The notes under the pieces were generated by a model. It saw only the letters and a program-made list of their open reading frames with translations, had not been told where the DNA came from and searched no databases. Source: Nostoc sp. UHCC 0870 (GTDB lineage Bacteria; Cyanobacteriota; Cyanobacteriia; Cyanobacteriales; Nostocaceae). From it: a stretch of 64,000 nucleotides of DNA. The number at the start of each line of letters is the position of its first letter. Within the stretch, counting starts at the first letter, position 1. The stretch is from NCBI RefSeq assembly GCF_022063185.1, contig NZ_CP091914.1, positions 183,168 to 247,167 on the forward strand, in the 5' to 3' direction. A program made the translations under genes and the position numbers. Positions 48,608 to 58,041 of this stretch are shown one piece after another.

Positions 48608-51600
48608 ATGCTAACAGCAGCTAACGTCTCCTCCGAGATGGCGGTGAACTACTTCGTCAAGAATTACTATCACCAAGGAAAGTCGCTATGGAGTGGACAA
48701 GGGGCGGAGAAACTGGGATTGTCAGGGGCGATTGATGACGAATATGCTTTTAAAAATGTGATTGAAGGGCTTACGCCTGACGGTCAGCAGGAATTGAACG
48801 CCAGGGCAGTCAAGCCAAAAACTCGCAGAGCCGCATTAGACTGTACATTTTCTGCCCCCAAAAGTGTGAGCTTGATGGCATTGGTGGGTGGGGATAAACG
48901 TTTAATAGACGCTCACCATCAGGCTTTGAAACAAGTCATACAACTAATGGAACAGCGTTACGCCTACACCAGAGTGACTTCGGATAATGGCAGACATCGG
49001 GTGAAGACTAGCAACTTGGTGGTAGCTCAGTTTGACCACATCGAAAGTCGAGATTTAGACCCACATCTGCACACCCATTGTTTGCTGATGAATATGACGC
49101 AAACACCTGATGGTCAGTGGATGAGTTTGGGCAATGGTGAGATATTCGCTAATAAGAAATTCTTGGGCATGGCATACCAAAGCTATCTGGCGCGTGAGGT
49201 GCAGAAGCTGGGGTATGAGATAGAACCTCGCTTACATGGGCAGTTTGATATAAAAGGCTTTAAGGAAGAGGATTTAGAAGTATTTTCCCAACGCAGACAG
49301 CAGATACTTGCCAAAGCTGGGGCTAACTCCACCTGGGCAGAACGCGAGAAAGTTTGGGACACAACCAGACAACGCAAGCAGAATCTACCAGAATCAGAGT
49401 TACGAGCTTTGTGGCTTCAAGAAGCACAGGCATTGGGTATTACCTTTGTCCAGGCGGGAGAACCAAAATATGAACAGGCGGCTGCGGTCGGGGAACAACA
49501 AAGTCTTAAAGAAGCCTTAGAAAATGCAATCGCACACTGTAGTGAGAGAAATGTCGCCTTTAGACTGGAAGAATTAGAAAAATTTATCCTCTGTGAGAGG
49601 TTAGCCACAGATGTCACAGCAATTGAACCACTGGTGAAAGAACATCCAGAACTCATCAGTCTACCTCTGTTAACTGACCAATTCACAACGATGACAGCAG
49701 TTCGCCGAGAACTGGCAACCATCGAATTAATGCAGCAGGGTCAAGGGAGAGTCCCCCCAATTGCTCAAGTAGAAATAGTTGAAAGCCTGTTAGAAAAAAC
49801 CTTACTCAATCAGGGGCAGAGGCAAGCCGTACAACTAGCAGCACTAACCCAAGACCAGTTTATCGCTTGGCAGGGGGTAGCTGGTGCGGGTAAAACTTTT
49901 GCACTCAAGGAATTGAAAGCTTTAGCCACTGATGCTGGATATACCATTAAAGGATTCGCCCCCAGTTCAGCCGCCGCAACGGTGTTGAGTCAAGAATTAG
50001 AGATTGAGACTCAGACAGTGGCGCGATTGTTGGTGTCTGAGCCGTCGCCAGAAAATGAACCCAATCAAAATCAAATTTGGATTGTGGATGAAGCGGGATT
50101 ACTCAGTGCCAAAGATGCTCATGCACTACTGCAACGGGCAACCCTTGAGCAAGCCAGAGTTCTGTTTGTGGGTGACACTCGTCAATTATCAGCAGTCGAA
50201 GCAGGCAACCCGTTTAAATCCTTGCAACAAGCGGGAATTAAAACCGCATATCTGAATGAATCTTTACGCCAAAAAGACCCCAAACTCAAATTAGCCGTCG
50301 ATTTAATTGCTGATGGCAGAGTACAAGCGGGTTTTGAGCATTTGTTAGCCAATGGCTCTATTCTTACTGTTGATGCTTCAGACAAAATCGCAGCGATCGC
50401 TAATGATTATATGATGGCTTCCCCAGAGCAACGAGTCAAAACTCTGGTTTTAGCTGGAACGAATGCCGAAAGACTTGCCCTTACCGAAGCCATTCGAGAC
50501 AAGCTCAAAGATGAAGGGACTTTGGGAGAAACTGCAACCATCACCCAACTGCAAACCAAAAATCTGTCGAAAGTACAGATGCGGTTTGCCCATAACTTTG
50601 AAATTGGGGATGTGATCATGCCAACACGCGATTATAAACGTCGCGGATTATCTAAGGGTCAACTGTATGAAGTGGTAGGTCAAACTACTGACAAATTGAC
50701 CCTTAAAAGTGATGATGGCAGTCACTTAGAAGTCGATACAACCTTTGACAAAGCCGTATATCACTCTCAAGAAATTGAAATTGCGGTAGGCGATCGCTTG
50801 CAATGGAAGAAGAATGATAGACAATTGGGACGACGCAACGGACAAGAATTTACTGTTACGGCTATTGGGCAAGAAAAAGCCCAGATTCAATATCTTGATG
50901 GTCACACTGAGTCCATCAGCTTATTCCCAGCCCAGAATCTAGACTATGGGTGGGTGAGTACAACATATAGTAGCCAAGGTAAAACTGCTAACCGAGTTCT
51001 CATTGCGGCAGATTTCACTATTGGACAAGAAAGTTTTTATGTTGCCGCCAGTCGTGCCAAACATGAACTCAAGATTTATACCGAAGATCCAACTCGATTA
51101 TTAGAGTTGGCACAAGAGTCAAAAGCCAAAGAAAATGCTTTGGAATTGCTCCGAACACAGGTTAAGGAGTCTCAGCAACAGCAGCTAGTAAATGTCAGCA
51201 ATGAAGTTTCTACGGTAGCAACCGAAACAGTCATCTCTACTCCAGTTGTACAACCAGTTTTGAAGTCAGTAGCATCTAATGTTCAAAGCAACCTGGAAGC
51301 ATCAACCGCACTTCCTTTAGTCCAACCTGTAATCCAAGAGACACCAGATGCTACCAAGGTTTTTGAGAAACCCATACTAAAGCCAAAAACATCTGTACCT
51401 AATGTTGCATTTTGGACTCCATATTCTGCGCCATCTCCTGAGCATATAGACCCAGAACACTGGCAAGAACTGGTAGAAAAAAGCGCGATTCACCCAGAAA
51501 TTGCAGCTTTGAACTTTAAAAGCTTGCATCTTGACCCCATCGAACAAGAACATGAGGCTTGGGAACATCTAATATATAGTGACAATATCTCCCGCCGTAA

Positions 51601-53413
51601 TGATGGACGGCTGCGGGATGGAGATTTAAAGAGATATTCTCACATCGAAGCGGGTGGTTGGTGGTGTCATGCTGGGGTTGACCCTCGCTCATTTCCTTCA
51701 CTGCAACCTCAACAACAACCAACTACCAAAATCTGGGGATGCTACAAGCCTAATGCTCCTAGAAATCAAATTGATGACCCCGGAAAATTCATCAAATACG
51801 AGCATCCCCCTAAAGTTGATTTAAGCATCTTCCTACTTGATGTCCCCGAAGATATAGCTGAACGCATCTACAAAAAATACGGTGTCGAACCATCCCATAG
51901 CGATGGCCAATCTGGGTTTTGGTATTGTGTTTGGAAACATAATCTCCCTATTACGATCACTGAAGGAGCGAAGAAGGCCGCCAGTTTGTTAAGCCAGGGT
52001 CACGCCACTATTGGACTGCCGGGAATCTATGCAGGGTATCGCAGTAAGGATGAACATGGTGAACAAATCGAGCCTGTATTACATGAAGAATTAGCCATTT
52101 TCGCCACACCTAACAGGCATATTCAGTTTTGTTTTGACTACGAAACTAAACCCAAAACATTACACAATATTCAAATTGCTACATCACGGACTGGACGACT
52201 TTTGGAACAACAGGGAGCGAAAGTCAAAGTCGTGACACTCCCAGGGCCAGATAAAGGAGTGGATGATTTTATCGTCGCTGTTGGGTCACTTGCCTATGAA
52301 AAGGTGAGCCATCAAGCGATGAATTTAAAAGATTGGCAACAGCGTCATCAACAACGTGCAATTGCCATAGAACCACCGAGAAAGTTAACTCCAGAGCAAC
52401 GTCAACAACGGCTAGCCTCTGAGTCAAATCAAACACAGGAGCAAATCAATGGAATCCCACAACAACATAGACCAAACACAAGTCATAGCACTAGCAGTCG
52501 CATCCTTAACGGAGAAGATAGAGGAATTAAGCAACAAAATCCTACACCTCGAACAGAGCCAAACACAAGAGATGACCAATTTCTTACAGCAATTAGCCGA
52601 GACGTTGAATTCCAAGAAATCGAACAATTTGGAGACGACATTGCAAGAATTAACCAAAGCATTAGAAACAATGACATCAGAAGTCAGCCAACAGAGAGAG
52701 TCTCAGGAGGAGCTAACCAAAACGATTCAGCAATTATTGACTACACAGGTACTCACACCCGAATTTCCCAGTCTAGTTTAGATGCAATCGCTGACTTTGT
52801 TGATCAGTCCACCATTGAGTCTGCCATAGTTGAAAAACTCTCACTACTTTCTCAGGAGCTATCCCAATTCCATCATGATTTCAGCAGTGAGACGAATATA
52901 CTAGAGCAATTGAGATTGGTTCTTGATCACAAAAAACAAAGTCAACTTTCACAACAAACTGTGGATGCAATCGCTGACTTTGTTGACCAGTCTGCCATTG
53001 AGTTTATTCTTGTTGAGAAATTACCAGCACTCATTCATGAACTATCACAGCTTAAAACTAATAACCCTATCCACAATTTAGAACCCGTAATTGATAAATT
53101 AGTTAATCGTTTTCAATATCAAGAAAATTTAAATTTAATGCTTAAACAGGAAATTCATAATTTGGATAAGATAGCACTAAAAGCTTTATTTATGGAAGTC
53201 GGTAAATATGTTAAAGGCGAAAAAGTTACAGGCGAGAAGGTGAACGAATTATTCTGTTTAGTTGGTCAAGCTGATTCACCTTTAACTTTTGAGCAAAGAA
53301 TGGATACTGTTCGTCAATTAATTAGAAACGACAAACCCCAACTTATGAAAAAGTTAGGACTTAATTCTCCGCATAATCATGATCAGAAAAGTTATCCAAA
53401 ATTTAGGAGATAA
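48608..53413 (+). CDS. MobF-type relaxase-helicase with a DUF3854-like module, 1601 aa
   Basis: Start set at ATG 48608 (MLTAANVSSEMAVNYFVKNY), because GGAGG is correctly placed and MobF relaxases begin so. Tyr pair NYY at about 20-21 is the nicking tyrosine region. The three-His motif is DPHLHTHCLL at about 151-160. A helicase follows: Walker A GVAGAGKT (423-430) and IVDEAGLLSA. Near residue 1116, ITEGAKKAASLLSQGHATIG and CFDYETKP look like a DUF3854/TOPRIM-like domain, as in primase-type proteins. Beyond about residue 1280 the frame crosses sequence that is better coding in another frame (see 52449) and then resumes with two repeats (DAIADFVDQS). This enzyme nicks oriT and pilots the strand during conjugation. 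Whether the tail after 1280 belongs to the same protein is uncertain. Confidence 0.85.
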   Translation: MLTAANVSSEMAVNYFVKNYYHQGKSLWSGQGAEKLGLSGAIDDEYAFKNVIEGLTPDGQQELNARAVKPKTRRAALDCTFSAPKSVSLMALVGGDKRLIDAHHQALKQVIQLMEQRYAYTRVTSDNGRHRVKTSNLVVAQFDHIESRDLDPHLHTHCLLMNMTQTPDGQWMSLGNGEIFANKKFLGMAYQSYLAREVQKLGYEIEPRLHGQFDIKGFKEEDLEVFSQRRQQILAKAGANSTWAEREKVWDTTRQRKQNLPESELRALWLQEAQALGITFVQAGEPKYEQAAAVGEQQSLKEALENAIAHCSERNVAFRLEELEKFILCERLATDVTAIEPLVKEHPELISLPLLTDQFTTMTAVRRELATIELMQQGQGRVPPIAQVEIVESLLEKTLLNQGQRQAVQLAALTQDQFIAWQGVAGAGKTFALKELKALATDAGYTIKGFAPSSAAATVLSQELEIETQTVARLLVSEPSPENEPNQNQIWIVDEAGLLSAKDAHALLQRATLEQARVLFVGDTRQLSAVEAGNPFKSLQQAGIKTAYLNESLRQKDPKLKLAVDLIADGRVQAGFEHLLANGSILTVDASDKIAAIANDYMMASPEQRVKTLVLAGTNAERLALTEAIRDKLKDEGTLGETATITQLQTKNLSKVQMRFAHNFEIGDVIMPTRDYKRRGLSKGQLYEVVGQTTDKLTLKSDDGSHLEVDTTFDKAVYHSQEIEIAVGDRLQWKKNDRQLGRRNGQEFTVTAIGQEKAQIQYLDGHTESISLFPAQNLDYGWVSTTYSSQGKTANRVLIAADFTIGQESFYVAASRAKHELKIYTEDPTRLLELAQESKAKENALELLRTQVKESQQQQLVNVSNEVSTVATETVISTPVVQPVLKSVASNVQSNLEASTALPLVQPVIQETPDATKVFEKPILKPKTSVPNVAFWTPYSAPSPEHIDPEHWQELVEKSAIHPEIAALNFKSLHLDPIEQEHEAWEHLIYSDNISRRNDGRLRDGDLKRYSHIEAGGWWCHAGVDPRSFPSLQPQQQPTTKIWGCYKPNAPRNQIDDPGKFIKYEHPPKVDLSIFLLDVPEDIAERIYKKYGVEPSHSDGQSGFWYCVWKHNLPITITEGAKKAASLLSQGHATIGLPGIYAGYRSKDEHGEQIEPVLHEELAIFATPNRHIQFCFDYETKPKTLHNIQIATSRTGRLLEQQGAKVKVVTLPGPDKGVDDFIVAVGSLAYEKVSHQAMNLKDWQQRHQQRAIAIEPPRKLTPEQRQQRLASESNQTQEQINGIPQQHRPNTSHSTSSRILNGEDRGIKQQNPTPRTEPNTRDDQFLTAISRDVEFQEIEQFGDDIARINQSIRNNDIRSQPTERVSGGANQNDSAIIDYTGTHTRISQSSLDAIADFVDQSTIESAIVEKLSLLSQELSQFHHDFSSETNILEQLRLVLDHKKQSQLSQQTVDAIADFVDQSAIEFILVEKLPALIHELSQLKTNNPIHNLEPVIDKLVNRFQYQENLNLMLKQEIHNLDKIALKALFMEVGKYVKGEKVTGEKVNELFCLVGQADSPLTFEQRMDTVRQLIRNDKPQLMKKLGLNSPHNHDQKSYPKFRR
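52449..52781 (+). CDS. Overlapping coiled-coil gene inside the relaxase frame, 110 aa
   Basis: ATG 52449 opens a clean heptad coiled coil (ALAVASLTEKIEELSNKILH, LEQSQTQEMTNFLQQLAETL, ELTKALETMTSEVSQQRESQ). Meanwhile the relaxase frame over the same bases reads as Gln/Asn/Arg-rich sequence without structure. This suggests that the coiled-coil frame was, or is, the real coding frame here. The relaxase then continues through by chance or by selection. Confidence 0.55.
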   Translation: MESHNNIDQTQVIALAVASLTEKIEELSNKILHLEQSQTQEMTNFLQQLAETLNSKKSNNLETTLQELTKALETMTSEVSQQRESQEELTKTIQQLLTTQVLTPEFPSLV

Positions 53414-53419
53414 GGAAGA

Positions 53420-54547
53420 TTATCTACGCATTCCCTTGCCAAGAGATGGTGATTCTTGTTTAGCTTTCTGCTCCAGTCTATGATGTTGTTCAACCACAAC
53501 ATCAACTTTCTTAAGTGCTTCTAAATGCTGTTCTGAAACGTTAGGCGATAAAGCTCCATTATGAAGAACTGGTTGTCCATTTTTCGCCCGAACAATAATA
53601 TTATCACCTTGCTGCTCAAAATCGAAACTAGAACTTTTGAAACTTACAGAGCCATCTGAGTTAGATTTTCCCAAAATTCTCAGCAATGCTCTCACACTTT
53701 TTTCAATTGCTTTACCTTTAGCATTTTCACTCCATTGATGAGTTTTATGTTTCCAGTTATCTACTTTGCTTTTAACTTGGGATTTCATACCATTCATTTG
53801 TTGTTTGGTATGATTAACCCTAGACATAACTGAATCTTTCAAGCTCTTAAATAACCCTTGCGCTATTTGCTTCACACCTTTCTCAATTCCACCCACAAAA
53901 TTTTGCAGCTTCGTATTTTGAATTGCTGGTAAAGAGCGATTAACTTTAGCTAAAGTTTGCTGGGTCTTTTCAATTAACTTCTGTTGCTTCTCTAAAGACT
54001 TGAATAATTCACCAATTTGTTGTGCCAGTTGAGCAATGCTTTCCTCGTTTAGTTGGCCAGATTTTAAACTCTCAACTAATTCCTGCTGTTCTTGTACTTT
54101 CTTTTGCAGAACATTTACTTGCTTTTGCAGTTCTTCTACACTATATGTTCGCTCTACTATTGGTTTATTTTTCTGAGATTCATTTTCTTGAGTTTGAGAT
54201 AGAGGCTGCGATAAACCTAATTTATCTTTTACTACTACTCCATCTTCTACATGAAATACTTCTTCCTCTCCAATTTTTATTGATACTTTACCTTTGAGAT
54301 TTTGGGGTTCAAAAATAGCTTGGTTTAATTTATCTACCAAGTTTTTGTCAATAAAAGGGTTAATCTTGTTGAAATTATTATCATCAATTTTTCCTCTATA
54401 TACATTTTCATTATCTACAGCAATAGAGATTTCATTTGAGGATTTTATTCCTCTTCTTTTAGCACTTTCGTAAATTATCTTTATTAAATTTTCTAAAGTC
54501 TCCAAATAATCCTTTTCGATTTTTTCTGCATCAGATACTTCAATCAT
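53420..54547 (-). CDS. Hypothetical coiled-coil protein, 375 aa
   Basis: An alpha/beta N-domain (AEKIEKDYLETLENLIKIIY, NEISIAVDNENVYRGKIDDN), a central coiled coil (VEELQKQVNVLQKKVQEQQE, KSLEKQQKLIEKTQQTLAKV) and a C-terminal domain (SVSFKSSSFDFEQQGDNIIV) with a basic end. It converges on the relaxase with 6 bases between stops and overlaps the next gene at 54547 by one base. Its position near the relaxase and coupling protein suggests a conjugation accessory protein. Confidence 0.6.
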   Translation of the reverse strand: MIEVSDAEKIEKDYLETLENLIKIIYESAKRRGIKSSNEISIAVDNENVYRGKIDDNNFNKINPFIDKNLVDKLNQAIFEPQNLKGKVSIKIGEEEVFHVEDGVVVKDKLGLSQPLSQTQENESQKNKPIVERTYSVEELQKQVNVLQKKVQEQQELVESLKSGQLNEESIAQLAQQIGELFKSLEKQQKLIEKTQQTLAKVNRSLPAIQNTKLQNFVGGIEKGVKQIAQGLFKSLKDSVMSRVNHTKQQMNGMKSQVKSKVDNWKHKTHQWSENAKGKAIEKSVRALLRILGKSNSDGSVSFKSSSFDFEQQGDNIIVRAKNGQPVLHNGALSPNVSEQHLEALKKVDVVVEQHHRLEQKAKQESPSLGKGMRR

Positions 54548-54939
54548 TACTTACTCCAAGCTAGCATATCAATCAAAGTAGATGGGTCAATAGTTACTTG
54601 AGGTAATGTTGCACCACCTAGCTTATTTAACACTTCTTGACCTTCAATTTCGATATAAGCAACATCCCCATCAAGAAATACCGATACATAATGGGGATTG
54701 CCTTCAAATTCTGGAACATTATACTTTGTTAACACCCCATCAACTATGCGAACATTTACTTCTCCAGGAAGTGCATAGTAAATCTCAACACTTTCAGGTA
54801 TATAACCTTCAGGAAATGGTTCTTCATCCCAAGCATATATCACACTCATCATCTCACGAGGATATTTATGTGCTAAGGCTGCTACATCCGGTGGTAATTT
54901 AGCAATTTCATTCAAAAAATATTCATTGAATTGAGGCAT
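54547..54939 (-). CDS. Hypothetical acidic protein, 130 aa
   Basis: A mixed helix and strand protein (FLNEIAKLPPDVAALAHKYP, MSVIYAWDEEPFPEGYIPES, EVNVRIVDGVLTKYNVPEFE). It overlaps the coiled-coil gene by one base (TAATG). Not recognised. Confidence 0.6.
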   Translation of the reverse strand: MPQFNEYFLNEIAKLPPDVAALAHKYPREMMSVIYAWDEEPFPEGYIPESVEIYYALPGEVNVRIVDGVLTKYNVPEFEGNPHYVSVFLDGDVAYIEIEGQEVLNKLGGATLPQVTIDPSTLIDMLAWSK

Positions 54940-54967
54940 ATTTACTCCTTAATTTATCGAACAGAAT

Positions 54968-55076
54968 CCAGGAGTCAGAAGTCAGCAGTCAGAATACAAA
55001 TATGAATAAAAGAATTTAGAATACAGGAGTTAATAAAATTTCTTCTGACTTCTGACTCCTGAGTGCTGACTCCTTA
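54968..55076. repeat. Tandem heptamer hairpin of the TCAGGAG family
   Basis: AGGAGTCAGAAGTCAGCAG near 54970-54989 and CTTCTGACTTCTGACTCCTG near 55040-55060 can pair. It lies directly after the coupling-protein gene and may end its transcript. Confidence 0.65.
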
Positions 55077-55078
55077 AC

Positions 55079-56839
55079 TTATATCAAACTTGCATATTCT
55101 TTCAATTGCTCTTGATTTTCTATCAGAGGCAACAAATCTAATGCTTCTTGTCGTCTCACTCTCATTTCTTCATCTGCTGGAATTTGTAAACTAGATTGCT
55201 CTGCTAATTTTTTTTGAAACTCATACCAGATTTTCACACTTTCAATTTCCGATTTTATATCTCTTTCAGGAATCTTAATTTTTTCCAAAATCGGTAAACT
55301 TATCTGTCCACGAGAGCGAAATCCTGGACTAACTATTACCGCTTTTCCTTCTGGTAAAGTGTTAAATTGATTCACTTCAAATAGTTGACGCGTGCTGTTT
55401 TGATCAGAATTAGACGTACTTGCCCCTGACTTCCCTCCCGATGAGCGAGAACGCTGTTTATAATTGACCTCAACATCACCCAAAAACTTACTAAATCTCT
55501 CGGCAGCAATATCATCCTGTGGGTTAAAAAATGCTTTGGTTGCACATCCTCCAAAAATTGCATTTGTTGTATTCTCTCCATAGGCTTCTTCTAACATTGA
55601 TAAGTTTTGTAATCCCAGGATTGACACCAGTCCATCTTCCCTATTCTGGTTGAGCCAATCTACCAACGCAGGCAAATAAAGCGTAGGCAATTCATCAATT
55701 CCTAATACTAATGGGCTAGTTCTTTTACCCGACACATTTCTACTTACTAATAAATGCAATATTGATACCAACAATGGTGCAATTACATCTCGCTTTTCTT
55801 TATTCATCCCAAAAATTATCATCTGCCGACCCTTCAAATCCAATGGAATATTCGTTTTTCCACAGAAGGCTGCTAATGCTGCCGGCACCATAAACCTACT
55901 AAACAATCCACTAGCTGTGCCAACGATACTTGCAGCAGTTTCCGGCGACCCCGCTACCGACACAAACTGTGCAAACGCTTCTCTCACCATGAAATTCAGA
56001 TTTTCAGCTTGTTCTATTCTGTGTACTAATTTTGGCAGTCCTAAAATCGCTTGGCACATCATGATATCTGGGTACTTTGTCCCTTTCGCCAACATAAATA
56101 CTGCCTGTACCAGTTGATCTCCTGCATTGGTGAAAAAGCTATTCCCCGACTCATCTGAACCCAGTTGAAAGTTCCGGTTTAGCGTAATTGCTAACTGACG
56201 TGCCATCTCTGAGTCTTCGTTATTACGCAAAAAATCTATTGGGTTAGCTACTGCTGACTCTGGAAACCCTGGCGCGAGAACTGTCACTTTATACCCACGC
56301 TCCCTTGCATATCCTGCTAATATTGGAGCTTGTCCCTTGGCTTTGGCTGTTGCCGATTCTTGCTCACTGTACTTAAAATCATATAAAACCAAAGGAAACC
56401 CCTGGTCAATAGCCGCACGGAGCAATGGTGTCACCATCGAAAATGATTTTCCACTACCTGGCCCACCACAAACTAAAATCCCACGTTGTGCTTCTGGTAA
56501 ATACATTGTGGCAGCGTCTTTGGGAATCTGGGTAATTCTCCGATTATTCACGACTTTGGTTTTGGTATTTTTCGGAGTCCCCACAAACAAACAAACCCGA
56601 TTATGTTTGCGTTCTCGAATCTGCTGACATCCTAGTTTACGAGCTGCTGCCTTCTCTGCACTACCTCCCCATCGAGCCGTCGCTAGTTTTCCTTTCCCTC
56701 CTTTGCTATCAATATATTTGGCTATGAGGATAACTGCACCACAAAAAAGTATTCCTAATCCGGCTGGTGAAATCAACGCTGACTCCAGCCCAGGCGGTAC
56801 AAATTGATTTAAACCGACTTGGGAGGTAATTTTTGTCAT
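55079..56839 (-). CDS. VirD4/TraG-type coupling protein, 586 aa
   Basis: Start at MTKITSQVG (ATG 56839), because it overlaps the previous stop in ATGA. One N-terminal membrane segment (AGLGILFCGAVILIAKYIDS). Walker A GGPGSGKS is at 125-132, with RGILVCGGPGSGKSFSMVTP; the Walker B block is LVLGIDELPTLYLPALVDWL near 378; and FGGCATKAFFNPQDD precedes a TraG-like C-terminus. It pumps the relaxase-DNA complex into the secretion channel. First gene after the secretion genes in the minus-strand operon. Confidence 0.85.
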   Translation of the reverse strand: MTKITSQVGLNQFVPPGLESALISPAGLGILFCGAVILIAKYIDSKGGKGKLATARWGGSAEKAAARKLGCQQIRERKHNRVCLFVGTPKNTKTKVVNNRRITQIPKDAATMYLPEAQRGILVCGGPGSGKSFSMVTPLLRAAIDQGFPLVLYDFKYSEQESATAKAKGQAPILAGYARERGYKVTVLAPGFPESAVANPIDFLRNNEDSEMARQLAITLNRNFQLGSDESGNSFFTNAGDQLVQAVFMLAKGTKYPDIMMCQAILGLPKLVHRIEQAENLNFMVREAFAQFVSVAGSPETAASIVGTASGLFSRFMVPAALAAFCGKTNIPLDLKGRQMIIFGMNKEKRDVIAPLLVSILHLLVSRNVSGKRTSPLVLGIDELPTLYLPALVDWLNQNREDGLVSILGLQNLSMLEEAYGENTTNAIFGGCATKAFFNPQDDIAAERFSKFLGDVEVNYKQRSRSSGGKSGASTSNSDQNSTRQLFEVNQFNTLPEGKAVIVSPGFRSRGQISLPILEKIKIPERDIKSEIESVKIWYEFQKKLAEQSSLQIPADEEMRVRRQEALDLLPLIENQEQLKEYASLI

Positions 56840-58041
56840 CTCCCTGTCCCTAAAATCACTAAATCGTTTTCTTTCACTGATATCCAAGGCACTGGCCCAA
56901 TAAAATATGGTGTACAGGTCTTTTGTTGAAACGGTGGACGAACGCAGATTCTCAAAAACAAACTAAAGTCCGCCGTTCCCGTTGATTCGTTTGCGCCTGT
57001 CATTGCCACCTTAAATCCATTACCATAGACCAGTCTGCCTGTCGGTTCATTACCTCCGTTGACTCCAGCTAAAAAACCATAACCGCCTTTTACTTGTTGC
57101 GATGAGCCTGATGCCCAGCGTTTTCCGTACAAAGCTCCACCCTTACCACTTAAATCTCCCAATTCTAAGTAGGAGCATTCTTTCCCCGCTTCACAAGCTT
57201 TAAATTTGGTGCTGTCTCCCCTGACAACACTACCGGAAACGTAATAACCATCCCCTACCATCGGATCTCCTTTTTCCGATTTCCCGAATACAGTGGAAGC
57301 AATGCCCACTACGCTAGTCCCAGACTTCAGTGGATTAGGCATTTGGCTAAAAGGAACTTTATTGAGTCCGGGAACTTGATTTATGTATGTGCGCTGCCAT
57401 TGTTTAAATTGGCGAATTGGCGTTTGTCTTAACCCTGGTATGGAATTGGTAGTATATTTATTTAAATCAATATCTCCTAACAGACGTTGCCCTGCTTTGG
57501 GATTTGAGCGCAAACATTGAGCAATCGTTCCGCTACGACATGAACTTGGTAGATAGCCACTCTCTCCCAACACATCCAAAATCGGTTTGACTCTATTAAC
57601 TTTCAGATTTCCTAATGATGGAATTGCCTTTACCAATGATGCTGTCGTTTGCCATTTCACAAACCCTACATCTTTAAGTGTTGAGTTTTCATTACTTGTA
57701 ATCTTGCCTATAGCATCTAACGTAAAATCTGCAAATCGAAATTCATCATCTGCATCTCCCAACATGATCACTGAATCCGATTTTTGTCCCGCATTCCATG
57801 AGCGGGACGGGTCATACCCAAATCTCTGTTGATATGCTTTTGGCACTGTCAGATATCCCGCTTGTTGAACTGCTGGTAACATCTCCCAAGTAATTTTTCC
57901 CCAATCTGGTATTTGCCCTTGGCGTTTTCCTTGCTGGTAAGGTACTGTTGGTAAAACGCTTGCTGTATCTGCGATCGCAGATGCAGAATTTAACAGCAAA
58001 CATCCACCCAGAATTATAGATAACCGTTTGATATGAATCAT
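56836..58041 (-). CDS. Exported conjugation-cluster protein, 401 aa
   Basis: A signal peptide (IHIKRLSIILGGCLLLNSAS, cleavage near SASA or AIADT). The mature part holds FDYDPSRSW-like helical sequence and long glycine/serine-rich stretches with several cysteine pairs (PSSCRSGTIAQCLRSN, CEAGKECSYLELG, ICVRPPFQQKTCTPYFIGP). ATG 58041 is chosen because it overlaps the preceding gene by 4 bases. Co-directional and overlapping with T4SS genes, so it is probably a periplasmic or outer-membrane channel component. No family name can be given. Confidence 0.6.
   Translation of the reverse strand: MIHIKRLSIILGGCLLLNSASAIADTASVLPTVPYQQGKRQGQIPDWGKITWEMLPAVQQAGYLTVPKAYQQRFGYDPSRSWNAGQKSDSVIMLGDADDEFRFADFTLDAIGKITSNENSTLKDVGFVKWQTTASLVKAIPSLGNLKVNRVKPILDVLGESGYLPSSCRSGTIAQCLRSNPKAGQRLLGDIDLNKYTTNSIPGLRQTPIRQFKQWQRTYINQVPGLNKVPFSQMPNPLKSGTSVVGIASTVFGKSEKGDPMVGDGYYVSGSVVRGDSTKFKACEAGKECSYLELGDLSGKGGALYGKRWASGSSQQVKGGYGFLAGVNGGNEPTGRLVYGNGFKVAMTGANESTGTADFSLFLRICVRPPFQQKTCTPYFIGPVPWISVKENDLVILGTGR

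Noticed and set aside
48361..48624. An 87-codon plus-strand frame before the relaxase
   Set aside because: It overlaps the relaxase ribosome binding site and start, looks unstructured, and lies in a likely control region.
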